Shown here one piece after another: positions 38,601-46,896 of a DNA stretch of 64,000 nucleotides. Position numbers and translations under genes: made by a program. Positions within the stretch are counted from its first letter, which is position 1. Each line of letters opens with the position of its first letter. The notes beneath the pieces were generated by a model, which searched no databases, was not told where the DNA came from, and saw only the letters and a program-made list of their open reading frames with translations. Origin of the DNA: CAYVIB01 sp964451365 (GTDB lineage: Bacteria > Pseudomonadota > Gammaproteobacteria > Pseudomonadales > Cellvibrionaceae); assembly GCA_964451365.1 (NCBI GenBank), contig CAYVIB010000001.1, positions 124,001 through 188,000 on the forward strand, in the 5' to 3' direction.

Positions 38601-40256
38601 TACAGCCATGAGGAAGAAAATCTTTTTCTTGTTAATCCGGAAAGAGTTGATCATTTCAAAAAAGTGCTGACGGCATTACCGGCAAACACACACAAGAAAT
38701 TAATCTATGGAGTGGATAACGCCGAATCCTGCAATCCTGGACAGGAGAGACAAAATTTCTACCATGCCGTTAACCTGTACAAGGCCATTGAAGAGACAGA
38801 TTCGAGGGAAAACTCCAATCTTCTGGTCATTGGCAGTGGCACAACCAGTCTGTCAGACGAAGACCGAATAAAGCCTGCAATGAGCATGATGGTGGCACTT
38901 TGCAGAAGTGTAAATGCCGAATCGGGCAAAACCAAATGGGCCTTTGTCGATGTCCAGGATAATATCTGGCGGAACTCTGTGAGCAGTGTGTGGCAGGCCA
39001 GGCTATTGATAACGGAATGTCGGGGAGGCCTGGACGATGCGTATGTTAGTTATCGGGGCAGCGGCAGGTTTGTAGTGGCGTACAAGGAAGTTGAATCCGT
39101 TCCACACGAACAGTCAATCCCGGCTTTTAAAACGGGCGAGGTATATGTAATAACAGGCGGATTGAGCGGAATTGGTTATGAGATAGCAAAACACCTCGCT
39201 GAAAAATATAGCGCCCGTCTAATTCTGCTGAGTAGAAATGCGCCGTCCTATCCCGGTCCGGAACACCTGCCGAAAGCGGGCTCTGATTCAGTACAGAAAA
39301 TTGCCTGCCTCGAATCCCTGGGGGCAGAAGTGTGTAGTTTTCCCGTGGACGTTTCCAATAGAAAGAAACTACAACTTGCGTTCGCACAGGCAGAAGAGCA
39401 ACTTGGCCGCATCGCTGGAGTGATACATGCGGCAGGCGTCGCGGGAGGCGGTATGCTGGCGATAAAGGACAACGCGGATTTCGAAGCGACCTTTGCCGCA
39501 AAAGTGGAGGGAACCGAATCGATAATCGATTACCTGCGGGATAAACAGCCTGACTTTATTTTTCTGTTCTCCTCATTAAATGCTATCAAGAGCGCTCCTG
39601 CAAGAGCGGATTACGCGGCCGCGAACGCATATATGGATGCGATGGCTGCCAAATATTCGATCGAGTCCGGATTGCCAGTTGTTTCGTGCAACTGGGGAGG
39701 CTGGAAGGAGACCGGCATGCTGCACGATTTACTGGAAAGTAAGGGAAATTCCCTGAGCGATGAAGTAGAGAGCTTATACTTTTCGATAGACGAGGGAATC
39801 AGGATTTTTGAGAATGCGATGGGACTCGGGTTGGCCAATGTTGTAGCCTCCAAAACCCCGGTTTCGCGGTCATTGCAATATCCCGTCGTGGATAAACCCG
39901 AGCAACCTACTACCGTGATAACAGGATCGGAAGACGTCAAGTCCGATAATATCTGCAGGTTTGAGTCCGGAATAAGGCGGACTCTGGCCGGTATATGGTC
40001 GGATACTCTGGGTACCGCACCGGTATCCGATACGCAAAATTTCTTTGAGTGCGGGGGAAATTCCCTGTTGGCATCACAGGTTGTATTTCAGATACAACGA
40101 AAGTTTGATATCAGTTTTTCACTCTCACAGTTTCTGCAAAACCCGACTATCTCCGCCACGGAGAGAGAAATCATAGAAATAAGGGCCGGTCAGGAAGACC
40201 TGGATGTTCTTGAAGAGATTCTTTCCACCCTCGAGCAAGCCACCGGAACGAACTGA
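35685..40256 (+). CDS. PKS module KS-AT-KR-ACP
   Basis: 1523 aa, overlapping the previous stop by four bases. KS (12-440) is complete: Cys185 in TACSSS, ETHGTGT and NLGHLGCAAG. AT (about 530-820) has GHSIGE and HAFH, predicting malonyl-CoA. The KR (structural half from about 916, cofactor motif GGLSGIGYE at about 1151, catalytic Ser-Tyr-Asn set with YAAANAY near 1311) looks active. It lacks the LDD marker of B-type ketoreductases (HAAGVAGGGML), so the stereochemical type is unclear. The ACP is at 1431-1496 (CGGNS). No DH, ER or methyltransferase is seen. The module should add a beta-hydroxy two-carbon unit after the second aspartate. The N-terminus (NCDSDNFIE) and the C-terminal tail (GQEDLDVLEEIL) are both acidic, consistent with docking peptides. 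Confidence 0.95.
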   Translation: MNCDSDNFIEMATKIAIVGMSCRLPGANDLREFWRNLVDGIESVRASTSEELQLSGLPREILEDSRFITACGRLDGVEEFDAAYFGMTKSIAEITAPQQRLLLELSQHALDDSGYCPENFSGRIGIYTAIESSDYERVHLLTRPDLYDSLGEKNLQLVNDIPFSATQVAYKLNLNGPAVGVTTACSSSLVAVHMACKSLLAYEADMMLAGGASYSVNQHTGYLYRDGGIASRDGHCRPFDKDASGTVNGNGGGMVVLKRLADAINDGDSIYAVIEASAINNDGGDKVNYSAPGIASQSEVISEALDLAGINADQVSYVETHGTGTLLGDPIEIAALTEAFREHTQKRQYCALGAVKANLGHLGCAAGVAGLIKTALALYHRQIPPAINFSSPNPKLNIEDSPFYITSENRYWSSESNERIAGVSSFGMGGTNAHVILSGREQQAYSDCGKPVHVIPISAKTQRSLDENVRAVKKFIEENDAVSISDVAFTLQSGRKLHPFRQAFTLDSRSDIGQQIKKTVLPETGATTAPKRLFMMFPGQGNQWAGMAKSLYDHESVFRDEADHCFRYLQDKHDLQLRSILFDSPVSDTATDNKLKSTRFAQIGLFVVEYALAKTLLGYGIKPEAMIGHSIGEYVAATLAGVFSLDDALTVVVRRGQLMQALPEGGMAAVALAETELKAKLPDLVDVAAVNRNDQTIVSGPTEVITAFIESLAKEGIAATRLHTSHAFHSRMMDGCLNDFRQLMKGIKLNKPAISFFSNVHGRLIANDEAGNPEYWITHLRQPVKFFEGLQNMLQGGEAVCLEVGPGNSIATVFSSHSGLRDKSQVFNCMSSHNKAEADITVFTKSLAMLWQSGIDICWASAYRGERRRRVHLPGYIFDKQRYWIEKSLSSAERIETKPALSSAHTEVSGKSTVEDNWLYIPCWEQTILPSATALQDETWMLVGNNELLHNALEAQLQCGGKSLVRVKFGEHYSHEEENLFLVNPERVDHFKKVLTALPANTHKKLIYGVDNAESCNPGQERQNFYHAVNLYKAIEETDSRENSNLLVIGSGTTSLSDEDRIKPAMSMMVALCRSVNAESGKTKWAFVDVQDNIWRNSVSSVWQARLLITECRGGLDDAYVSYRGSGRFVVAYKEVESVPHEQSIPAFKTGEVYVITGGLSGIGYEIAKHLAEKYSARLILLSRNAPSYPGPEHLPKAGSDSVQKIACLESLGAEVCSFPVDVSNRKKLQLAFAQAEEQLGRIAGVIHAAGVAGGGMLAIKDNADFEATFAAKVEGTESIIDYLRDKQPDFIFLFSSLNAIKSAPARADYAAANAYMDAMAAKYSIESGLPVVSCNWGGWKETGMLHDLLESKGNSLSDEVESLYFSIDEGIRIFENAMGLGLANVVASKTPVSRSLQYPVVDKPEQPTTVITGSEDVKSDNICRFESGIRRTLAGIWSDTLGTAPVSDTQNFFECGGNSLLASQVVFQIQRKFDISFSLSQFLQNPTISATEREIIEIRAGQEDLDVLEEILSTLEQATGTN

Positions 40257-40281
40257 ATAAATCCACCAACTCAATAAAGCG

Positions 40282-43200
40282 ATGCGTATGAACAGAAAAC
40301 AAGCGTTGGTTGAACGAATAAACAAACTCCCAGAAGAAAAAAAAGCGCAGCTTTTTGCCCAACTCGCCAGAACCAACGAGAATCGTGGTGTTCCCCGGAG
40401 AGTGAATCTGGATAAGTACCCGGTATCATACGGTCAACTGGGGCTGTGGAATATTTTTGAAACAGAGGGGCCGTCATCGATCTATAACATGCCAAGTGCT
40501 TATCTTCTGGAGGACCTAGACGATGTTGATGCCTTGAAGAAAAGTATCCTTGAAGTAGTAAACCGGCACGCTTCGCTACGAACCTCTTTTGAAGTAATGG
40601 ATGGAGAAATCTACCAGAAAATTCATCCCGCTGATGTTGTTGAACTGGGTTATGTGGACCTGTCGAAACTGGACGAAGATGAAAAAAAAGAAAAGCTTTT
40701 TGAGCAAGTTGATAAAAACAGTTTACATGTATTCGATCTGACCCGTCCGCCCCTCTTTATCGCCTCGCTGGTCAAGCTGGACGAAAATGTTTTTGCTCTC
40801 TGCATGAATGCTCACCATATTATCTTTGATGGTTGGTCGAAAGGAATCCTGCTGCGGGAAATATCTCACTATTACCGGGTTTATAGTAACAAGTTGGATC
40901 CGGACACCGGTAAGTGGGAGAATTCATTGCCTGAACCTGAATTGCGTTATGTTGATTTTTCAAACTGGGAAAGAAGCCAGGATGCGATAGAAAAACAGGT
41001 GAATTATTGGGTGGAAAAACTGAGAGATGCTTCTCACCTGCTTAATATTGGCGACAGGGCACGTCCGAGACAAAGCAGCGGTGCCGGGCGTTCGATTCCC
41101 ATCAAAATTGACTCTGATTTGGCTTCGGATTTGTTGGGTCTGGGTAAAACATGCGGTGCCAGCGCTTACATGACAATGCTGACTACCTACGCCATTATGC
41201 TGTCCAGGTATGCACGGCAGAGCAGGGTTCTGGTAGGCACGCCGGTGAATAACCGTCAGCAGGACGCTTTCCGTCACATAATCGGATACTTTCTGAATAC
41301 TTCTGTAATGGATTTATCTGTCGACGAATCAAAAACGTTCGTTGACCTTCTGGAAAGCGTCAAGCGAAGCTGCCTGGATACGTATGCCAACCAGAACGCC
41401 CCATTCAACCGAATAGTGGAGGGGATTAACCCACCTCGTGTAAAAGGAATTTCTCCGCTTTTCCAGGCCATGTTTGTTTTTCAGGTTCCGGGAGCCAGTG
41501 ACTTTTCTCTGTTGAAAACAAAAATTTCACAGATAGCCAGTGACAAGATAAACGCCAGGCAGATTGAAAAACTTGCAGAAGCTGACGAGGAGGTGGCAGA
41601 GGGCGAACTGGATTCTTACGATGGACAATCCAAGTATGATCTTTATCTAACCTTCATTGAAAACTCGGAGGATAGCAGTCTGGGCGGTTGGCTGACCTAC
41701 AACAGCGATTTGTTTAGCCCGGGATTCATAAAACAGTTTCTGGTTAACTATATCAAGCTGATAAAAGAAGTTGTTCGCAAGCCTCGGGTTCTGTTAGCGG
41801 ATATAACGTTCAATGAGGCAAACCATGCGCGAACATCTGAGTTACCCGCCGCGTATCAGACTGTAAAATTGGAATCGATAAGCCGGATATTTGAGAAACA
41901 GACCGCGGCGAGTCCCGACGCTTTAGCCCTTTCCAGTGGAGCTGAAAGCTATACATTTGCCGAGCTTAACGTGATGGCAAACAGGGTTGCCAGGTATCTG
42001 GCTTCCGCGGGCGTTGCCCAGGGAAAAACCGTTGGCCTCGGTTTTCCTCGCGGTGTGGATATGATTGCCGGCATGCTGGCGGTATTTAAACTGGGCGCGG
42101 CTTATGTTCCGCTGGAGCCGTCACTGCCGGCGCAACGGCTTAAGTTATATGTGGATATTGCCAAGCCGGATGTTGTCCTGATATCCGACGATTTCCCACT
42201 TTTGCCGGATGGTGGTGGCTATTACATAAGACTCAATAGCATTCGGGAAGAGTTGAATTTGCTTTCCGGCGATGATCTCAGCCGAAAGATCAACATTAAA
42301 AACCTGGCATATATTCTTTTCACCTCGGGGTCGACCGGCCAACCGAAAGGTGTAATGGCTACCCAGGAGGGAGTGCTAAACAGATTGCAGTGGATGTGGG
42401 ACACCTATCCTTTCAACAATGGCGAAGTGGTTTGTCATAAGACAACATGCGGTTTTGTGGATTCGATTGCCGAGATATGGGGTACGCTGTTAGCGGGAAT
42501 TCCGCTTGTTATCGCGTCGCAGGAAACGGTGCTCGACCTGTTCGAATTCGTGGAGTTACTTCGGAAATCCAGGGTCAGCCGATTGACTCTTGTGCCGTCT
42601 CTGCTGCTGTCGCTTCTCGATCATTATCCGGAACTGGGCGAAATCATTCCAGACCTCAAGTTGGTTGTCAGCAGCGGAGAGGCTCTGGACAATGACCTTG
42701 TGCGGAGATTTGTGGAGGCGCTTCCCCAAGCGACGCTGTTGAATTTGTACGGCTCAACAGAGGTCGCCGCTGATGCAACAGTTTATCAAGTCGCCGGGCA
42801 GCGATCGCAGGAAAATATCCCCATCGGTCGCGCCATTCAAAATTGCGAAGTCCATATTCTGGATCCCTACGCCAATCCCTGCCCACGGGGAGTGACCGGG
42901 GAAATACATGTATCCGGCATTCCGGTATCGCTTGGCTACCTCAATAATCCATCCCTTACTGCGGAAAGATTCGTACCGGATCATATTAACGGGAATGGCG
43001 GGAGAATGTTCAAAACAAATGATCTGGGCAGGTTGGACCAGTCCGGCAACATCCTATACCTGGGAAGAAATGATAATCAGGTAAAGATCCGCGGTTTCAG
43101 AATGAGCCTTGACGAAATAAAGCACGTGATACGTTCACATCCAGCAGTTAAAGATGGGGCTGTCATTACAAATAAAAGTCCGGCCGGAGACGTACAGCTG

Positions 43201-43713
43201 GTTGGATTTTTTGTAGCCGAGGAGGAGTGCGATCAGGTTCCGGACCAGCAAGCTTTGAAAGAGCATCTGAAAGCGGCTTTACCGGATTACATGATTCCCA
43301 GGACGATACATTTAATCGATGACATTCCCACACTGTCGAATGGAAAACTGGATCTGACCCGCTTACCGGATCCCAACACGTTGTCGGTGGAAGAATCAAG
43401 ATTTGAAGAAGCCCGGACCGAGACCGAGAAAAAACTGACACAAATCTGGAGCGAGGTTCTAAAGGTGCGGGAAATTAGCAGGACAAGCAATTTCTTCGAT
43501 CTCGGCGGGCACTCCATCTCCGTGACCAATGTAGTTTCTCGAATCAGAAGTGAATTCAATCTGCTGCTGCCCGTGGAGGATGTCTATTCCTTATTGGTTC
43601 TCAGAGAGCTGGCAGAACATATAGATATGTTGCTGGCACTGGAAAAGCTGGCCTGCACGCAATCCGGTAAGGCGGACGATGCCGGCCATGCATTCGAAGT
43701 GATGGAAATTTAG
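40282..43713 (+). CDS. NRPS module C-A-PCP with unassigned substrate
   Basis: 1143 aa; a second in-frame ATG at 40288 is also possible and no strong ribosome site decides. The N-terminal helix (KQALVERINKLPEEKKAQLF) is like those that receive chains from PKS tails. C (48-490) carries H178-H179 in HHIIFDGWS. The A domain (about 535-1010) belongs to the group with FVDS in place of FDxS. My manual code is VDATVSLADK, which starts with Val instead of Asp at position 235. That position normally binds the substrate amino group, so I do not name a substrate. PCP at about 1035-1100 (LGGHS). The C-terminus ends in acidic and hydrophobic residues (FEVMEI), resembling the end of the 1727-11212 protein (EEFLI), which is expected to dock to a TubC domain. 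Confidence 0.92.
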   Translation: MRMNRKQALVERINKLPEEKKAQLFAQLARTNENRGVPRRVNLDKYPVSYGQLGLWNIFETEGPSSIYNMPSAYLLEDLDDVDALKKSILEVVNRHASLRTSFEVMDGEIYQKIHPADVVELGYVDLSKLDEDEKKEKLFEQVDKNSLHVFDLTRPPLFIASLVKLDENVFALCMNAHHIIFDGWSKGILLREISHYYRVYSNKLDPDTGKWENSLPEPELRYVDFSNWERSQDAIEKQVNYWVEKLRDASHLLNIGDRARPRQSSGAGRSIPIKIDSDLASDLLGLGKTCGASAYMTMLTTYAIMLSRYARQSRVLVGTPVNNRQQDAFRHIIGYFLNTSVMDLSVDESKTFVDLLESVKRSCLDTYANQNAPFNRIVEGINPPRVKGISPLFQAMFVFQVPGASDFSLLKTKISQIASDKINARQIEKLAEADEEVAEGELDSYDGQSKYDLYLTFIENSEDSSLGGWLTYNSDLFSPGFIKQFLVNYIKLIKEVVRKPRVLLADITFNEANHARTSELPAAYQTVKLESISRIFEKQTAASPDALALSSGAESYTFAELNVMANRVARYLASAGVAQGKTVGLGFPRGVDMIAGMLAVFKLGAAYVPLEPSLPAQRLKLYVDIAKPDVVLISDDFPLLPDGGGYYIRLNSIREELNLLSGDDLSRKINIKNLAYILFTSGSTGQPKGVMATQEGVLNRLQWMWDTYPFNNGEVVCHKTTCGFVDSIAEIWGTLLAGIPLVIASQETVLDLFEFVELLRKSRVSRLTLVPSLLLSLLDHYPELGEIIPDLKLVVSSGEALDNDLVRRFVEALPQATLLNLYGSTEVAADATVYQVAGQRSQENIPIGRAIQNCEVHILDPYANPCPRGVTGEIHVSGIPVSLGYLNNPSLTAERFVPDHINGNGGRMFKTNDLGRLDQSGNILYLGRNDNQVKIRGFRMSLDEIKHVIRSHPAVKDGAVITNKSPAGDVQLVGFFVAEEECDQVPDQQALKEHLKAALPDYMIPRTIHLIDDIPTLSNGKLDLTRLPDPNTLSVEESRFEEARTETEKKLTQIWSEVLKVREISRTSNFFDLGGHSISVTNVVSRIRSEFNLLLPVEDVYSLLVLRELAEHIDMLLALEKLACTQSGKADDAGHAFEVMEI

Positions 43714-43786
43714 CATCCGGCGTTTCTTTCTCCCCAGCATTTTCAATTCTCATTTCCGCTCTTTCACAGAAAAACAGGTTACCGTT

Positions 43787-45811
43787 ATGTATATACTCGG
43801 CTTGCAGATTGGTGATGGTCTCGAAACAGATATCAACCGAGAAGTTTTTGCCGCTCACGATTCGGCGGCAGTACTCCTGAGGGATGGCGAAGTCGTTGCG
43901 GCAATAGAGGAAGAGCGGCTTTCGCGGGTTAAGCACTGCAACTTCTTTCCCAAGCGGGCAGTCGACTTTTGCTTGCGGGAGGCCAATATCGGGCTGGAGG
44001 AAGTAAACTATATCGCGGTGAACTACAGTGCTTACGATGCACATCTGGCCGCGACAAAAAGGTCCTATGAAAACTGCAGTATTAAGGCGATGACAGGACG
44101 GGAGTACATATCGCGAAACTTCCGGCTGTTTTACGATATGGATGTCTCTGAAAAACTATCTTTCTGTGGGCACCATGAGGCCCATGCGTGGAGCGCATTT
44201 GTCCCTTCCGGGTTCGATGAGAGCCTGGTGGTCATTCTCGACGGGAGCGGCCCTGGGGGGGATGGCACGACTTTGTCTGGCGTCGTAGGTGTTGCCGGAA
44301 AAAGTGATTTTGAGGTGATTCGAAAGTTGAGCGCGGAAAATTCGCTTGGCATTATGTACACCGCACTCACAAAACTTATTGGTTATGACTACTTTGACGA
44401 ATACAAAGTTATGGGACTGGCTCCTTACGGAGATCCGGCCCGGTTTCGCGATGCATTCAGTAAAATTTATCGTTTGAATGACGATGGGGAATTTAATTTC
44501 TCCAGGAATTGTGTCATGGATTTGTGGCAGGAGCTCTCGTTCATGGAGGAGTTTAAGCTCCCCCGGAGGAAGGGAGAACCCTTCCTGCAAGCCCACAAAG
44601 ATTTTGCCGCGGCACTACAAGAGACCCTCGAAAGCATAGTCCTTCATATTCTAAAGGATGCTCAGAAAAAAACCGGAATGGGCAATTTGTGCTATGCGGG
44701 AGGTGTGGCTCACAACTGCACACTTAATGGAAAGATAATGAGTTCAGGCATATTCAAAAAAATTTTTGTTCAGCCCGCAGCTCACGACGCCGGTTGTGCA
44801 CTGGGAGCCGCGCTTCACGCGAATGCGAAATATTCCAACAGCACTTCCGTTGATGCGATGAAGCACCTCTACCTGGGAAAATCCACTCCGGATAATAATA
44901 CTATTCAGAAGGAGCTGGCTGGATGGGGAGCCCTAATCAACTTTGAAAGATCCGCCGATATCTGCAAACAGGCAGCACGTTTACTATCGGAGGGAGCGGT
45001 AATTGGATGGGTACAGGGCAAATCCGAATTTGGTCCGAGAGCGCTTGGTAATCGAAGTATTCTTGCCGATCCGAGACCTGCGGAAAACAAAGAGCGAATA
45101 AACCGTATGATCAAGAAGAGGGAAGGCTATCGCCCGTTTGCGCCTTCCGTGCTTGAGGAGTGGGCAGACGATATATTCGAAATCGACCGCAAATATGACA
45201 ACTATCTGTTTATGAACCTGATAACAAAGGTCAGGCCGGATAAACGGGAATCGCTGGGTGCGATAACGCATGTGGATGGAACTGCGCGAGTGCAGGTGGT
45301 TAAGCGGGAGTATAACGAGAAATACTGGAACCTGGTAAATGAGTTCCGACGGTTTACGGATACGCCGTTGGTGTTGAATACCTCTTTCAATAATAATGCG
45401 GAGCCGATAGTAGAAACAGTCAGTGACGCCGTGGCTTGCTTTCTGACAACGGAACTGACCCATCTGGTAATCGGCGACTATCTGATTGAAAAAAATGTCC
45501 GTCTGGAAGAGGGTATCCCGGGATTACGCGCTTTTGTCAGGGAGAGCAGCCGTCTTTGTCTGGGGTATCGTCCCGGTTCAGGTGAGTTCGAAAAAGTTGC
45601 AACAATTGAATTCAATGCCTCGCGTTTCTTCAGCAGTTTATCGGTACCCATTTCGATGGAGCTGTATCAGATCCTGTCGAATGGATGCGATAACTGTATC
45701 GACTCGGTTGCAAAAACGCTCGGCATCCCGATGACTTCGTCTTTGTTGAATGAAATCGTCACGATCTGGACCCAGAGAATGATAGCGTTGGAGCCGGACA
45801 CGTCTGCCTGA
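43787..45811 (+). CDS. O-carbamoyltransferase, NodU/CmcH family
   Basis: 674 aa, full length for the family. The N-terminal half has the ASKHA-like metal and nucleotide motifs (HDSAAVLL, GHHEAHAWSAF, VILDGSGPGGDGTT, YKVMGLAPYG). The C-terminal half carries the YrdC-like-partner region typical of carbamoyltransferases (GKSEFGPRALGNRSILADPR, YRPFAPSVL, LNTSFNNNAEPIV). These enzymes make carbamoyl-adenylate from carbamoyl phosphate and ATP and pass the carbamoyl group to a hydroxyl. Likely acceptors here are a hydroxyl created by the ketoreductase, threonine or a beta-hydroxylase; which one cannot be told from sequence. It is cytoplasmic and sits between synthetase genes, so a tailoring role is well supported. 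Confidence 0.92.
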   Translation: MYILGLQIGDGLETDINREVFAAHDSAAVLLRDGEVVAAIEEERLSRVKHCNFFPKRAVDFCLREANIGLEEVNYIAVNYSAYDAHLAATKRSYENCSIKAMTGREYISRNFRLFYDMDVSEKLSFCGHHEAHAWSAFVPSGFDESLVVILDGSGPGGDGTTLSGVVGVAGKSDFEVIRKLSAENSLGIMYTALTKLIGYDYFDEYKVMGLAPYGDPARFRDAFSKIYRLNDDGEFNFSRNCVMDLWQELSFMEEFKLPRRKGEPFLQAHKDFAAALQETLESIVLHILKDAQKKTGMGNLCYAGGVAHNCTLNGKIMSSGIFKKIFVQPAAHDAGCALGAALHANAKYSNSTSVDAMKHLYLGKSTPDNNTIQKELAGWGALINFERSADICKQAARLLSEGAVIGWVQGKSEFGPRALGNRSILADPRPAENKERINRMIKKREGYRPFAPSVLEEWADDIFEIDRKYDNYLFMNLITKVRPDKRESLGAITHVDGTARVQVVKREYNEKYWNLVNEFRRFTDTPLVLNTSFNNNAEPIVETVSDAVACFLTTELTHLVIGDYLIEKNVRLEEGIPGLRAFVRESSRLCLGYRPGSGEFEKVATIEFNASRFFSSLSVPISMELYQILSNGCDNCIDSVAKTLGIPMTSSLLNEIVTIWTQRMIALEPDTSA

Positions 45812-45870
45812 CTGACTCCGGGAATCCAGTACTTCTGCCGAGAGATAATAAAGTCAGGGTGGTGAAACTT

Positions 45871-46878
45871 ATGATCAATCCGCACGCGCAATATAACAAT
45901 AATGCAGACCTCAATCCCGATATTCCGGAATCTGCAGGTAGTTTATGTAATATCGAAAGGGACGACCTTTACCAGGTGGATCCGCAAAGAGTTATATCGG
46001 CTTTGCAAAACGATCGCGTGGCACTTATAGAGGGTTCTTATCAGGAGGAGGCCGACCATATTCTCGAAGTTATAGCACGCCAGTGCGGACTTCTTGACTC
46101 GTTAACGCTGCAGGCCGGCTTTGCCTCCGTACAGGGTCATCGCGAGAACATCGGCAAATATTTTATGAGTGTGAATTCGCGGACGGACTATGAATACATA
46201 ACACCGCACTCCGAGGGCAACAGCCAGACAAACATGCAGTTGGCAGCTTTTTATTGCTACCAAAACAGTACCGATGGAGGCGTTACTGTTCTGTTGAACA
46301 TTGACGAACAAAGCCACGCCCTGCCCCGTCTTCGCGAGGTCAGAACCAAGGTCGCAAAGGGTATATCATCGCCGGACCCGGTGAAATCGGCCAATATTAA
46401 ATCGAAGTATCAGGTCGACTTGATGGAGGACATTTTGCAGGACGAAGACGAAGTACTCTGCGACAGGCTGTCGGACGACGCCGACCTGGAAAAGATGAAT
46501 ATTCGTCTGGTGGATGTCCTGAGTCCCGTCAGAAAAACCTATTCCAAATTTCTGGACAGGGAAATTTATTCCTACTGGGATAGTGTGGCAAGTTATGACC
46601 ACGATTCCGCAAAGGAATACCAGAATCTGCTGGAGACGAACTCTCTGCTGATAAAGCCACCGCGCCATATCAAAATGGGCAATCTCAATATGGACAATGC
46701 GGCGGCGCGGCGAGTGTGGAGTTCAGCTGTGAGCTACCGGGATATCTTTTCCCGCAAGATCACCTATCGTCTCAACGCTGGAGATTTGATTATCTTCAAT
46801 AACACGACCTGGACCCATTCAACAAGCAACTGGACTCCCGGATCGGGCAGTCGAAAGGTGGTGGCAGCCTTTGCCTGA
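45871..46878 (+). CDS. Second Fe(II)/2-oxoglutarate-dependent oxygenase
   Basis: 335 aa from the ATG at 45871, which has GGGTGGTG just upstream; two in-frame GTG codons at 45859 and 45862 precede it. The iron-binding pattern is visible: H113 and E115 in ITPHSEGNS, and H316 in TWTHSTSNW with Arg in GSRKVVAAFA as the probable 2-oxoglutarate ligand. GDLIIFNNTTWTHS matches the last strand of the fold. The middle part is unlike SyrP, so this is not a copy of the 26906-27901 enzyme. The family hydroxylates, desaturates, epoxidizes or halogenates, but the HxE glutamate argues against a halogenase, which normally has Ala or Gly there. Substrate unknown; probably a residue on the peptide or a free amino acid. 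Confidence 0.8.
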   Translation: MINPHAQYNNNADLNPDIPESAGSLCNIERDDLYQVDPQRVISALQNDRVALIEGSYQEEADHILEVIARQCGLLDSLTLQAGFASVQGHRENIGKYFMSVNSRTDYEYITPHSEGNSQTNMQLAAFYCYQNSTDGGVTVLLNIDEQSHALPRLREVRTKVAKGISSPDPVKSANIKSKYQVDLMEDILQDEDEVLCDRLSDDADLEKMNIRLVDVLSPVRKTYSKFLDREIYSYWDSVASYDHDSAKEYQNLLETNSLLIKPPRHIKMGNLNMDNAAARRVWSSAVSYRDIFSRKITYRLNAGDLIIFNNTTWTHSTSNWTPGSGSRKVVAAFA

Positions 46879-46896
46879 CAAAGCCGGTTTTTTCCA

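Noticed and set aside
46870..46895. CTTTG/CAAAG stem followed by six T before the A-PCP-C gene as a terminator
   Set aside because: The stem is only 5 bp with mismatched flanks; too weak to call.
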